A stretch of 64,000 nucleotides of DNA from Shouchella rhizosphaerae. Lineage in GTDB: Bacteria; Bacillota; Bacilli; Bacillales; Bacillaceae_D. The notes below the pieces were generated by a model. That model did no database searches. It worked only from the letters and a program-made list of their open reading frames with translations, and had not been told where the DNA came from. The DNA lies in assembly GCF_900142675.1 (NCBI RefSeq), contig NZ_FRBS01000001.1, forward strand, positions 62,001 to 126,000. The letters are read 5' to 3'. Position numbers and translations under genes: made by a program. Shown in pieces: positions 17,713-27,029 of the stretch (within the stretch, counting starts at the first letter, position 1; the number at the start of each line of letters is the position of its first letter).

Positions 17713-18819
17713 TTGAACGTTTTACGAATCGCACTGAAAGAGCTGAAGACGTTTCGAGATCCGAAAATACTGGTATTTATGCTGGCGACTCCTCTTCTGC
17801 TTATGTTCATTTTGGGGACGGTGCTCAGCAATGCCTTTAACAGTAGTGCTGAGATAAATGAAATACAGTTGCTAGCTCAGCTTGAAACCAGCGACAGCAT
17901 GATTCAGGAATCTTGGGAGTCCTTTGTTCGAGAAACGGAGCAGGCTGGGATTGTTTTTGAACAAGCAGGGAGCTATGAAACAGCCGTACAGGATGTACAG
18001 AACGGTCGTTACACCGGGTATGTGACCATTTCTAGCGACGGGATGGAATATTATGGCAGTGATCGCAGTGAACTTGAAAGTAGTATTGTTAAGGGAATGC
18101 TTACCGCATTTGCTATGGGATACAACCTTGAAACCGTGATTACAGTGGACGATGCGGCAACGCAAAGCATAGACAATGCAATGAATTATGTAGAGGAGGT
18201 CTCCTTACATGCCGACAGGCAGCCGGGTGCAATGGATTATTATGCGATCACTATGACAACATTAATCATCCTCTTTAGTGCTTTGACGGCCGGGCAGTTG
18301 ATGGAGAGCGAACGGAAGCGAAATACCGCGATGCGTCTGCTGGCAGCACCTGTGACAAGACTGCAAATTTTTATCGGCAAAATTGCTGGAACGTTTTTCT
18401 TGAACGCCCTGTTCGTTATTATTATTGTCTTTTTTAGCTCGATGATGTTCGAAGCGTATTGGGGAGAGCGGCTTGCTGTGGTATTTGCTGTCTTGTTCTC
18501 GCAAATTTTGTTTGCCCTTTCACTCGGTATCGGGCTGGGTTATTTGCTCCAAGGCGGCGCATCCGGCGTGGTGCTTATGATCATCGTTCAACTGGAAGCC
18601 TTTTTCGGCGGCGCCTATTTTGCCATTCAAGATGCTGGCGGCTTTCTGGGTGTGTTGGCGAATATGTCTCCGCTCGGCTGGACGAATCAGGGGATTTTCC
18701 AATTGATTTACACAGAAGCGAGCTCTGCCGCCAATCAGGCCATGCTGTTTAATATTTGCGGAGCCGCATCGTTATTAGTTGCGACAACCTATTTGCTGCG
18801 TCGGCGGGAGGGACTGTAA
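17713..18819 (+). CDS. ABC2-type permease (LnrM-like)
   Basis: 368 residues from TTG 17713, eight bases after GGGAGG; GTG 17704 is in frame but sits within that ribosome site. One N-terminal helix (LVFMLATPLLLMFILGTVL) is followed by a large extracytoplasmic domain (about residues 45-165), then five C-terminal helices with the ABC2 signature around LMESERKRNTAMRLLAAPV. It would form the heteromeric channel with the next gene. The stop and the next TTG start are one base apart. Confidence 0.87.
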   Translation: MNVLRIALKELKTFRDPKILVFMLATPLLLMFILGTVLSNAFNSSAEINEIQLLAQLETSDSMIQESWESFVRETEQAGIVFEQAGSYETAVQDVQNGRYTGYVTISSDGMEYYGSDRSELESSIVKGMLTAFAMGYNLETVITVDDAATQSIDNAMNYVEEVSLHADRQPGAMDYYAITMTTLIILFSALTAGQLMESERKRNTAMRLLAAPVTRLQIFIGKIAGTFFLNALFVIIIVFFSSMMFEAYWGERLAVVFAVLFSQILFALSLGIGLGYLLQGGASGVVLMIIVQLEAFFGGAYFAIQDAGGFLGVLANMSPLGWTNQGIFQLIYTEASSAANQAMLFNICGAASLLVATTYLLRRREGL

Positions 18820-18820
18820 A

Positions 18821-19966
18821 TTGAAACAAACGATTTGGCTTGTGCGAAAAACGTTGATCACGACATTTAAAAATTATCGGAACTGGCTGCTTTACTTGCT
18901 GTTGCCCGTCATCGGCCTCGTGCTTGCCTCGCTTATGTTTTCAAATTCGCCAACCAGTGAATTGTACATCGGGGTCGTCAATCAAGATAGCGAGCAAAGT
19001 CTAACGAAAGATGCGATCGCCTTCGTAAACAACCTGGATAATGTATCGATAGAAGTCATCAGCGAGTCGGAAATAAATGAACGCCTTGTGGCGGGGGAAC
19101 TGGATGCCGTACTCGTTTTTCCGGACGGATTTGCCCGAAGCTTGAGCAGCGGGAATCCTCAAAATGCCCGAATCGTATCGATTCAAGGTGAGATGGTCAC
19201 GTCATATGCCAAGTCGTATGTCAACATGTGGATCGACAGAATTGCGGTTATAGGTAACGCGGCGCAAGGAGAGGACGATTTCAGGGCGCTGTATGAACAA
19301 TATAAAGAAAGTTATTTTCAGTTGTCCGCTGTTCAAATTGACGATCAATCCGTATCAAACAGCATGTCTAAACAGTCGATTGGTTATCTGCTTATTTTGA
19401 TGATGTTTTCTGCAGTCGGTTTATCCGGTATGATGATCAAGGAAAAAGAAAATCGGACTTATCAGCGGCTGTTGTGCGCACCTGTAACGGGCAATATGTA
19501 TACAGCATCCAATATGTTGGTAAACATGCTGGTCATGATGCTTCAAATTGCAGTGACATTGCTCGTTATGATTGTTTTTTTTCAAATGAGCCCGGGCATA
19601 TCGGCTTGGCTGCTGTTTATCGTTTTGGTGTTTTTTGCCCTGGTAGCGGTCAGCTTGTCTCTCATGATCGTTGCACTGGCGGACAATTCGATGAAGGCCA
19701 ACGCCTGGCAGACCTTGATCATTATTCCTACCAGTCTTTTGGCCGGATGCATGTTTCCGGTAGAGGTCATGCCAACTTACATGCAAAGTATCGCAGAATT
19801 TTTGCCGCAATATTGGCTCCTTGAAACGATTGGTCAACTGCAGGAGGGCGGTATGCTGAGTGATGTCTTGTTGAACCTTGTTATTTTGCTGGCCTTCGCA
19901 TTGATGTTCTTCCTGATCGCCGCATACAAGTTCAGCAGAAGCCGGGAGTTAAAAACCTTTTACTGA
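18821..19966 (+). CDS. ABC2-type permease (LnrN-like)
   Basis: 381 residues from TTG 18821, behind GGGAGGGA. An in-frame ATG at 18779 lies inside the previous gene. It has the same layout as its partner: N-terminal helix (LLYLLLPVIGLVLASLMF), an external domain, then a block of helices starting near KEKENRTYQRLLCAPVTG. The ending KFSRSRELKTFY is cytoplasmic. It completes the regulator/kinase/ATPase/permease/permease set. Exporter role inferred from homology to the LnrN position. Confidence 0.87.
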   Translation: MKQTIWLVRKTLITTFKNYRNWLLYLLLPVIGLVLASLMFSNSPTSELYIGVVNQDSEQSLTKDAIAFVNNLDNVSIEVISESEINERLVAGELDAVLVFPDGFARSLSSGNPQNARIVSIQGEMVTSYAKSYVNMWIDRIAVIGNAAQGEDDFRALYEQYKESYFQLSAVQIDDQSVSNSMSKQSIGYLLILMMFSAVGLSGMMIKEKENRTYQRLLCAPVTGNMYTASNMLVNMLVMMLQIAVTLLVMIVFFQMSPGISAWLLFIVLVFFALVAVSLSLMIVALADNSMKANAWQTLIIIPTSLLAGCMFPVEVMPTYMQSIAEFLPQYWLLETIGQLQEGGMLSDVLLNLVILLAFALMFFLIAAYKFSRSRELKTFY

Positions 19967-20017
19967 TTCTCGCCATGGTCATCCGTTTGATCACCGTGGG
20001 GATTATTCTAATGTAAG

Positions 20018-20045
20018 TTGACAAAAAAACTATAGGTGCTATACG
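20018..20045 (+). promoter_or_regulatory. Promoter of the hydrolase pseudogene, with internal dyad
   Basis: TTGACA (20018-20023), 16-bp spacer, TATACG (20040-20045). The dyad TATAGGTGCTATA (20031-20043) fills the spacer and runs into the -10. It loosely recalls the TATAGC/GCTATA core of the dyads at 1331 and 5029, with a different centre. Confidence 0.4.
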
Positions 20046-20172
20046 CTATTTTTGATTAGTAACATCGACTTCTGTTCAGTGGGGAACTTCTTGCTGGAAC
20101 GATTTCAAAATCGAACATAGAGTCAATAACTACGCCACAGTCGAACTTATATGAGAAAGAGGTCAAAAATAG

Positions 20173-22424
20173 ATGGCTCGCATAGAACGGATAAAATCCC
20201 AAAATGAATGGAGAAAGAAAAGAAAATGGCTGAGCATACGTGCTAGCTTAACCTATCGATGGAAAGGAGCCATCCTCGCGCTGTGTGCAGCGGTTGGATT
20301 GACCTATTTAACCAACGCTTTTAACTGGTTAGGTTCTCGCGGGTTATGGGATACCTTGACTGGAACGATGGTTTCCATTATAGCTGTTGTCCTGATTACA
20401 GGGTTTTTAGCTGGCATATTCCATCTTATCAAACGCCTTCCCACTCGTTACGTCTGGACCGCTCTGGCTTCTTTGATCTTACTAGTCATCTGCTTTATCA
20501 ATACATTAGAAGTAGGATTGGTCCTTGCTTTGTGCACGATTATTGTACTCTCTATCCTGGGAGCACTGTTGTATGGATGGAGTACGAGGCAATACGCAGG
20601 GGACAAATTAAAGTCAAAGATCGCTTTGGTATGCTTGGGAAGTTTGACAATACTTTTTTTAGGTACAGGAGGATATTGGCTGCTTCACAGCGGCAATCCC
20701 GATCTTCCCTTGCCGTACCGACTGCAAACGATGAAAGCTGACGACCGCTATGCAGCTTCAATGGACAATCCGGCACAACGGGGTGAATACGAGGTCCGCT
20801 TCGTGACATATGGTAGTGAAAACAATTATCGTGACGATTTTAACCGATTAGACTCGCTTTTGACGGAATCGGTGAATGGTTCAGCTTTTGTAGACAATTG
20901 GTCCAAAAGCAGGGAGAAAACATTTGGTTTCGGACCCGAACAGATGCCGATGAACGGCCTCGTCTGGTATCCGGATGGGGAAGGAACGTTTCCCTTGGTG
21001 ATTGCTGTTCATGGCAATCATATTGCTACGGAGTATTCCGACTGGGGTTATGAATATTTGGGAACGCTGCTTGCCAGCAAAGGGTATATCTTTGTATCTA
21101 TCGACCAAAATTTTCTCAATGCTTCTCCTTATGATGATTTGCTCATTTTCAACACGCTGGAGAATGAAAATCCGGCAAAGGGATGGTTAACTCTCGAACA
21201 TTTGAAACTTTGGGAAGAGTAGAGTGAAACGCAAGAACATCCCTTTTTCGGAAAAGTCGACATGAGTCGGATCGCCTTGATCGGTCATTCACGTGGTGCA
21301 GAAGGAATCGCAACTGCGGCCGCTTTTAACAAAATGTCAGCTTATCCGGAGGATGCCACCCAAAAATTTGATTACAGCTACGACACCGTTCTTTGATTGC
21401 GATAGCGGGCACAGATGGTTTGTACAAGCCTGCTGGGAAGCCTCTTGTTTTGGAGGATGTCAACTATCTTGCCCTGCATGGTGCTCATGATATGGACGTC
21501 AGTTCATTCAGAACGGCAAGCCAATTTCATCGTATACGTTTTACGGAGGACACTGATTATTTCAAGTCTTCGGTATATATTTACGGAGCCAATCATGGGC
21601 AATTCAACACCGAATGGGGAAGGCATGACAGCATCGGCTTAAGCAATAACGTGTTCAACATAGCCCAGCTCATGCCAGAGGAAGATCAGCTGGAAGCAGC
21701 AAAGGTGCTGATATCCTCATTTTTGGACGCGACGCTCAAAGAAGAGCATGAACTTCGCGGTGTGTTTCAAGATCTTGGCTATGCCCGCGACTGGCTCCCT
21801 GATACGATGTATATTTCGAATTATTGGGATTCTAATACCACTTTAATCGGAAACTTCGAAGAAGATGCGGACCCAGGTACGACTACTTTACCTGGCGGAA
21901 AGTTTGCCGGAGAGAATTTAACGCTGTGGTCGGAGGAAAAGGTGAACATGAAATTTTCTCCTGATTTGTACAGTGCAGTTCAGCTTGGATGGGACTCATC
22001 CACAAAGGGGATTGCACGGTTTACCGTTCAATTGGAGGATGCTGATTTAACTGCAGGTGAAAATACCGCTATCGTTTTTTCGCTCGCGGACAGCAGACTT
22101 GATATCGCTATGGATGGGGAGGAAGCGCTTGTCGATTTGACGATTGCGGTCAAGGATAGACAAGACAATGAAGCCGTCATGCTGCTGAGCAGCCAGTCAT
22201 ATTTGCTACCAATGCTGGAGGGAAACATTCTCAAACTTCCGTTCACTTCTTTGAATCCAACGAAGGAACCGGTGTTTCAAAATTATTCGATTGCCATGAG
22301 TGATTTGCAAAAAAATAATCCGGTTTTTGAACCGGCGAAACTAAAGGAAATTAGTTTTGTGTTTGATCAAACCCAGGCAGGGAGTGTATATCTTAAAGAT
22401 ATTGGTATCAGAAACGATGAATAA
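20173..22424 (+). pseudogene. Membrane-bound alpha/beta hydrolase, broken by a stop and a frameshift
   Basis: ATG 20173 opens a protein with about four N-terminal membrane helices (residues 30-180), then a hydrolase domain with LVIAVHGNH. TAG at 21220-21222 interrupts it. The same frame continues through the nucleophile elbow GHSRGAEG to 21393, where a shift of one base is needed to join the last 340 residues (IAIAGTDGLYK, HGAHDMDVS, GANHGQFNTEW). All parts together read as a single protein of about 750 residues, apparently related to large bacterial chlorophyllase/dienelactone-type hydrolases. Two lesions make it very probably non-functional. The promoter and start region remain. Confidence 0.85.
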
Positions 22425-22452
22425 TGATTGAAATCAAGTGGTCCATTGAATG

Positions 22453-22681
22453 TCATATAGCTTTCAAATGCTGACAACGAGCCAACAACTGCTGTTTAAT
22501 CTGCTCAGGCTGATCTGTTTCCACAACAACACGCTGGTAAAAAGACGAAGGGGCCAATTCGAGGGTCACGACCGAATGTCGTATAAGGAATTGTCAGTTT
22601 GCGCTTGAGACCTGTAATGGCTACTAACTTGGAAAACGTCAAGACGACTTCAGTAGAGTCAAAATGAAATTGAGTATTCAT
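22453..22681 (-). pseudogene. Remnant of the PH-like gene (second copy)
   Basis: From ATG 22681 the sequence follows the gene at 12322-12681 (FDSTEVVLTF, KRKLTIPYT) but lacks an internal block of about 130 bp between TATAAGGAA and GAATGTCG. It ends at a shifted stop at 22453. It lies directly behind the regulator remnant, in the same order as the intact cassette. Confidence 0.75.
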
Positions 22682-22683
22682 CG

Positions 22684-22978
22684 TTACTCTCCATTACTTG
22701 TTGGTTTTTGAAGTTGCGGAATCATCATCGAAGCAAAAAGACGCGTTTTACGCTCAGAAGTTGGCTTATTCGCCGCAACCTTGTCCAGCAACTCATTGAT
22801 GGCTGCAACAAAGGACGCAAACTCTTCATCCGTCATATGAAGTGGGGCATTCCAGTAGCCAAATCCATCTGCTGCATACTGCTCTGCTGGAGTTTTGTTA
22901 AGATAAGCGGTTGCTTGTTGTAGCAGATTCGCATGGAAGATGGAGAAGTACCGCATATGGTCCTCTTGGGAGGCGGAA
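22684..22978 (-). pseudogene. 3' remnant of the ArsR-like regulator gene (second copy)
   Basis: The frame encodes ASQEDHMRYFSIFHANLLQ, GYWNAPLHMT and KTRLFASMMIPQ, about 96 C-terminal residues closely matching the product of 12684-13235. The helix-turn-helix domain, start codon and divergent promoter are missing. At about 22978 it joins the 3' end of a hydrolase gene on the other strand. Confidence 0.85.
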
Positions 22979-23104
22979 GCAGAATGGTCTACAAACAACA
23001 AACAAGTAATTTTAGACAGCGCGGGACATTATGTGCACCACCATGAACCGGGACTAATTATCGAGGAAATTTCGAATCTGACAAAATCTTTGCTTCAAAA
23101 TTGA
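22979..23104 (+). pseudogene. 3' remnant of the alpha/beta hydrolase (second copy)
   Basis: AEWSTNNKQVILDSAGHYV then HHHEPGLIIEEISN to a TGA at 23102-23104 reproduces the last 42 codons of the hydrolase at 13373-14377, including the catalytic His segment. With the adjacent regulator remnant it shows that one deletion removed the divergent promoter and most of both genes. Confidence 0.85.
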
Positions 23105-23635
23105 ATGGAGCAACTCGTATTATCGACGTTTTCGCGGATTGTTCCTGTTCGCACTGGCAGGAGGTGCAGGGATGTTAAGTAAACTGCGGTTGACTTCAAG
23201 CGACCAATTTACACAGTTTGGCATCCTCCTTTTTTCAGTGGATGGCTGGAGACAGACTGATTACACTTTTCCCCGACGGTGGAGCGTCAGCAGGTCAGGC
23301 AATCGGTGACGGAACTTCTCCGTCGGCATCAAGCCGAGCGAGGGGAGGGGCGGGAGACGTCGTTCTTATCCGTTAGCTGTCAGCCCTTGTTGGAGTGTTT
23401 CGCAGAATGTTTCGGCGACGCTGAGGACGGAACTTGAGGTGACAACTGACAGATACTTGAAAGGACGTATCATCTGCTAGGGATCAGACAAAGTGGAGCG
23501 GTTAAAAAAAGGGGCTGTTTTTGTCTGGCTAGTCGATCGACTGGCAGGCGAGCTCTGCCTTTGGTAGGACGCACCTGCCTGGAAAGTGGTGGAAGTATTC
23601 GAATGGCGAGGCAACAATGCCTTCTCTCTGATCTT
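23105..23635. other. Gene-free, decayed stretch of about 530 bp
   Basis: Moderately GC-rich DNA with stops in all frames. Short open pieces are not recognisable. It separates the cassette remnant from the integrase remnant and looks like eroded coding DNA. Confidence 0.5.
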
Positions 23636-23998
23636 TCATAAGATTCTCTTCATATTTTCCACTGGACTAAACTTTTTATACTGCTGCTTGATATCGCTGC
23701 TGAACAACTCTACATAATAATCTACCATTTTAAGTGATGCATGCCCCAAGATACGTCTGAGGGTAAATGGATCGCCACCGTTCAAAATATAGAACTTGCC
23801 ATTGTATGTCGAAATGTGTGCGGGGAAACTCTGACGCCGAAAATGCCCGCTGCGCTACCGAAGGCGTGCATTTTGTCTTGCAAGGCTCTTGTGCTGATTT
23901 GTTCGTTGTCCATATTGACGAACAAGGCATTTGTCTCCAGGTCGCCTCCTCCAGTCCAAATATTTGCGAATGATTTTCCCACAGGAAATCTGAAGTTC
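23636..23998 (-). pseudogene. Tyrosine recombinase (integrase), C-terminal remnant
   Basis: Minus-strand frames give GGGDLETNALFVNMDNEQIS, then RVSPHTFRHTMAS, which holds the HxxR part of the active site. After a one-base shift the reading continues YILNGGDPFTLRRILGH, then YYVELFSSDIKQQYKKFSP, with the catalytic Tyr region, to TGA at 23636. The N-terminal half is absent. This is the catalytic domain of a phage/ICE-type integrase, dead through truncation and frameshift, and marks a former mobile-element boundary. Confidence 0.82.
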
Positions 23999-24014
23999 TA
24001 ACATCTTACACCAT

Positions 24015-24180
24015 CTAGCCTATCAAAGATTTAAAGTTGAAGTGCAAAATACTGTCCGCATAGAGCATAAAATGACACTTGGTCGGAATTTTGCCATAGG
24101 CGCGACGCAAATTTTCAGTCATGTGCTGGTATAGCGAATCGATATCCGCAACCCGGATTAGCACATGCCCGCCGTTGCCG
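24015..24180 (-). pseudogene. Possible VOC/bleomycin-resistance-type protein remnant
   Basis: The minus-strand frame reads GGHVLIRVADIDSLYQHM, then RRAYGKIPTK, then SILHFNF, to TAG at 24015. The V-x-DIDxLYQ pattern followed by YGKIPT resembles the second half of VOC-superfamily (glyoxalase/bleomycin-binding) proteins. No start is present, and upstream sequence is a different gene remnant. Assignment tentative. Confidence 0.35.
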
Positions 24181-24191
24181 GATCGTGATTT

Positions 24192-24323
24192 TTACGCCCG
24201 TAAAAATGAAGTGGCGGTCAATTCAATTTCCCAAGCCTCCACTGTGGCAAATAAATCATTAAGATTCCAGGTCTGCTCAACAGGGATATCTGAGCGGTGT
24301 AATGTTTTCTGAACATTTTTCAT
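24192..24323 (-). pseudogene. pepF: 5' remnant of an oligoendopeptidase F gene
   Basis: ATG 24323 follows AGGAGC. The first codons read HRSDIPVEQTWNLNDLF then ATVEAWEIEL, the characteristic N-terminus of M3B oligopeptidases (R-x-IP-x-x-xTWxLxDLF, then AWE). A stop comes after 43 codons, and unrelated DNA replaces the rest of the gene of about 600 codons. Non-functional. Confidence 0.6.
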
Positions 24324-24429
24324 TTTGAGTGCTCCTTTCAAAATTAGATGATACAGACAAAGATCATACAGACAAAAAGATGATAAGTCTAGTTGGAGGA
24401 ATATTTCGTAAATCGAATAGTTATATGAT

Positions 24430-24437
24430 TATTATAC
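24430..24437. repeat. Left copy of 8-bp target duplication TATTATAC
   Basis: TATTATAC immediately precedes the left inverted repeat of the transposon and recurs immediately after the right one (30626-30633). Eight base pairs is the usual ISL3-family target duplication. Confidence 0.8.
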
Positions 24438-24461
24438 GGGTATTCGGATTATCGTGTGGAA
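24438..24461. repeat. Left terminal inverted repeat (IRL)
   Basis: GGGTATT then CGGATTATCGTGTGGAA. A related subterminal copy in the same direction (CGGATAATCGTGTGGGA) is at 24501-24517, a possible second transposase-binding site. Confidence 0.8.
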
Positions 24462-24665
24462 AATCCGTTTTAAAAGTTTAATGTTCACATAACACTAAAT
24501 CGGATAATCGTGTGGGATTCCATAAAAATTCTCACTTTGTAAACAATACAATATTTAAAAGACGAATAGGTTGTAAAAAACGTTTGGCTGCCTTTTCGTC
24601 TTATTTCTAATGATGGTGTAAAATGAGTTTTACCTCATTTTAAATTTGAAGGTGCTGTTCGTACG

Positions 24666-24750
24666 CGAAATAGAATAAAAGAATACCGAGAAAAGAAAGG
24701 TATCTATTTCCCAAGGGGAGTTAGCTGATTTATATAGCATAAGCAAGTAA
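24666..24750 (+). pseudogene. XRE-type helix-turn-helix fragment, frameshifted
   Basis: RNRIKEYREKKGI in one frame and ISQGELADLYSISK in the next fit the start of small XRE regulators when joined over one shift. The sequence then ends in stops. Only about 28 codons remain. Confidence 0.4.
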
Positions 24751-25060
24751 TTCTACCATTTTGAACGTTCTGTTTTTGCCCCACTGACTTTCTCTTCAAA
24801 TATGTATTCAGAATCAACCCCTTCTTTCATCAGTGATCCTTTTGCATTTCTAAAGATTGTTCCTCGGTGAAACACGTGCATACCATAACTTCATGTTTTT
24901 TTATCCAGTCTATAATAATGATTAATACACTTATTGACGAGTTTATAAACCAAATCTAGAGCTTTTCTCAATGGTTTTTATGGATTTCCATAAAGGACAC
25001 AAAACAACATTTTTATATACAAAAGTTTTAACTTCAATAAAAATTTTTGAAAAGATTTTC

Positions 25061-25087
25061 AAACCTGACATACAAGATGTCAGGTTT
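25061..25087. promoter_or_regulatory. Perfect 11-bp palindrome before the WYL regulator
   Basis: AAACCTGACAT (25061-25071) and ATGTCAGGTTT (25077-25087), five-base loop. It lies 103 bp before ATG 25190. It lacks a following T run, so an operator for the regulator is likelier than a terminator. Confidence 0.5.
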
Positions 25088-25189
25088 GATGAGTTATTCT
25101 TCATTTAGCCGGAATGAAGGGAGTTGGATATAATGAATCATATAAATATCAATAAGTGATAAAAAAGTTATTGAGAAGGAGCGGCAAAG

Positions 25190-26086
25190 ATGAAACTAGA
25201 TCGTTTGCTCGGTATTACGATGGAATTGATGACGAAAAAAAGAGTGACAGCTACGGAATTGGCTTCCAGGTTCGAGGTCTCCGTTCGAACCATTTATCGT
25301 GATATTGATTGGATTAATCAATCCGGCATTCCTGTTGCTTCTTTCTCTGGAACAGATGGTGGTTTTGAGCTAATGAACGGGTTCTTCTTGACTAAGCAGC
25401 ACTTCTCTATCGATGACTTTTCCGTGATCTACAACCTTTTAAAGAGTGTGGAAAGCTCTGTAAGTGGGCCCAAATTCACAACCTTGATTAACAAACTCTC
25501 AAGCTTGCAGCCTGCCCTGTTAAATGGAGAGCGTCAGGACAAAATCATTTTCGGTATAAGCGCTTCCGAAGGAGAGAAAGAGATGGTCTTCCCCTTGATG
25601 GAAGCCGTCGATAAATCGAAAAGAATTTCTTTAACCTATACCGACGCCGCCTGTCAAGTTTCAGAGAGAAAAATAGAACCGTTGAATCTTTTATGGGAAC
25701 GGGGGGTTTGGTACTTGGACGGTTACTGTCTGTCACGAAAAGACAAACGCTATTTTCGAGTATCTAGGATGGCCAATCTAGAAGTGCTCGATGAGCCATT
25801 TCATCCAAAAGCAGAGTACAAACGTCCGGTTCAGGAACATAAACAAGGCACAAACGCCCACCTTCGCTTTGATTTAACAGCACAGCCGAGAGTGTTTGAG
25901 CAATTTCCAGAGAAATTCATCCATCACGGAGATTTCATTGACGTACAAACCATTTTTTACTCTAGAGACTACGCGGTCTCTGTCATTTTAAGTTACGGAG
26001 CAAAAGTTAAAATCATATCCCCTAATGACCTGAAGGATGATTTGGCTCAAACGATAAATGACATTCAAAAGCTCTATTTTGATTAA
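25190..26086 (+). CDS. YafY-type HTH/WYL-domain transcriptional regulator
   Basis: 298 residues, ATG 25190 after AAGGAG. Residues 1-60 form an HTH_11 winged helix (TATELASRFEVSVRTIYRDI). The WYL domain spans about residues 135-215, with LLWERGVWYLDGYCLSRKD and RYFRVSRM; the usual WYL tripeptide appears as W-Y-L in VWYLDG. A C-terminal WCX region follows (about 225-298). Such regulators bind a small ligand or nucleic acid and control adjacent genes. It is the first passenger gene of the ISL3-type element and lies 34 bp before the NmrA-like gene, so it likely controls the NmrA/ABC set. The palindrome at 25061-25087 is a candidate site. Confidence 0.88.
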   Translation: MKLDRLLGITMELMTKKRVTATELASRFEVSVRTIYRDIDWINQSGIPVASFSGTDGGFELMNGFFLTKQHFSIDDFSVIYNLLKSVESSVSGPKFTTLINKLSSLQPALLNGERQDKIIFGISASEGEKEMVFPLMEAVDKSKRISLTYTDAACQVSERKIEPLNLLWERGVWYLDGYCLSRKDKRYFRVSRMANLEVLDEPFHPKAEYKRPVQEHKQGTNAHLRFDLTAQPRVFEQFPEKFIHHGDFIDVQTIFYSRDYAVSVILSYGAKVKIISPNDLKDDLAQTINDIQKLYFD

Positions 26087-26120
26087 ATACCTAAACTAAA
26101 CAAAAATAGGAGAATGTATA

Positions 26121-26942
26121 ATGACAATTTTAGTGACAGGTGCTACAGGAACAGTAGGAAGACATGTGGTGGAACAACTCATTAATAAAGAAGTGCAAGT
26201 AAGAGCGGTATCGCGCAACCCAAAAAGAGCTAGTTTGCCGGAAGGCGTTGAGGTTGTAGGAGGAGATCTTATGTCCCCTGAAACGTTGATACCAGCATTC
26301 CAAGGTGTTACCGCATTATACTTGATTACTTCCAGTGATCAAGCTGATGCGACTTTGGAAACCAATCCTCAAGTCGTTGAGCTGGCAGAAAAGGCTGGGG
26401 TTCAAAAAGTATCATTACTGACGGTATACGGTGATGGACCAGTGGAACAGGCAATTAAAAACAGTCGTCTTGAATGGGCATTTGTGCAACCCGTTGGATT
26501 TATGGCCAACGCCATTGACGACTGGCAGGAATCGATTCGAAAAGAAGGAGTCGTTCGTGCGCTTGGAGGCGAAACTCGCGGAGCCATTATCCATGAAGCT
26601 GATATAGCAGCAGTTTTTGTTGAAACACTTCTTGAGAATGGACACCATAGAAACTTTTATACACTCACTGGTCCAGAAGCTCTTTCCACTATTGAACAAG
26701 TGGAGATCATTAGTAAAGGCATTGGAAAAGAGATTGAATTTGAAGAATTAACCGAAGAAGAAGCGCGAGGCGAGTGGAAAAAGATGGGTCACAATGAAGA
26801 AAGTATTGATTTTATGGTTCAAATGAGTAAAAACCCGCCTGAGATTGGTTATACCATTTTACCAACGATCGAAGAAGTAACAGGACGTCCAGCAAAAACA
26901 TTTGCTGAGTGGGTATCTGAACATAAAAGTGACTTTATGTAA
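26121..26942 (+). CDS. NmrA-family NAD(P)-binding protein
   Basis: 273 residues, ATG 26121 after AGGAGAATG. The N-terminal MTILVTGATGTVGRHVVEQL is a Rossmann dinucleotide motif (GxxGxxG). RAVSRNPKRA provides a phosphate-binding Arg typical of NADP users. No SDR Tyr-Lys pair is evident, which fits the atypical NmrA/azoreductase-like group that either reduce quinone-like compounds or sense NADP. Passenger of the transposon, between the WYL regulator and the ABC genes. It could detoxify what the ABC system exports, but that is inference. Confidence 0.85.
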   Translation: MTILVTGATGTVGRHVVEQLINKEVQVRAVSRNPKRASLPEGVEVVGGDLMSPETLIPAFQGVTALYLITSSDQADATLETNPQVVELAEKAGVQKVSLLTVYGDGPVEQAIKNSRLEWAFVQPVGFMANAIDDWQESIRKEGVVRALGGETRGAIIHEADIAAVFVETLLENGHHRNFYTLTGPEALSTIEQVEIISKGIGKEIEFEELTEEEARGEWKKMGHNEESIDFMVQMSKNPPEIGYTILPTIEEVTGRPAKTFAEWVSEHKSDFM

Positions 26943-26961
26943 TAGATCCTGATTTCAAATA

Positions 26962-26988
26962 AATGCCCTGGTTTTTTTTCAGGGCATT
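26962..26988. terminator. Hairpin after the NmrA-like gene
   Basis: AATGCCCTG and CAGGGCATT are perfect 9-bp arms with an all-T loop region. There is only a weak T tract after the stem, so termination is uncertain. Confidence 0.4.
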
Positions 26989-27029
26989 CTTAGAGAGTCT
27001 ATACAAAAATTGAGAAGGAGCTAGCCAAA

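Larger units (their letters stand above)
24462..25189. other. Left end of the transposon, mostly gene-free
   Basis: About 730 bp, AT-rich. It contains the subterminal repeat (24501-24517), a broken XRE regulator piece (24666-24750) and the palindrome at 25061-25087; nothing else recognised. Confidence 0.6.

Noticed and set aside
20031-20043. TATAGGTGCTATA as a third copy of the 1331/5029 operator
   Set aside because: The arms agree only over TATAG/CTATA and the centre differs, so it is kept as a separate, weak dyad.
23105-23635. Possible genes in the stretch after the cassette remnant
   Set aside because: Every frame is interrupted and the short open pieces resemble no protein family I recognise.
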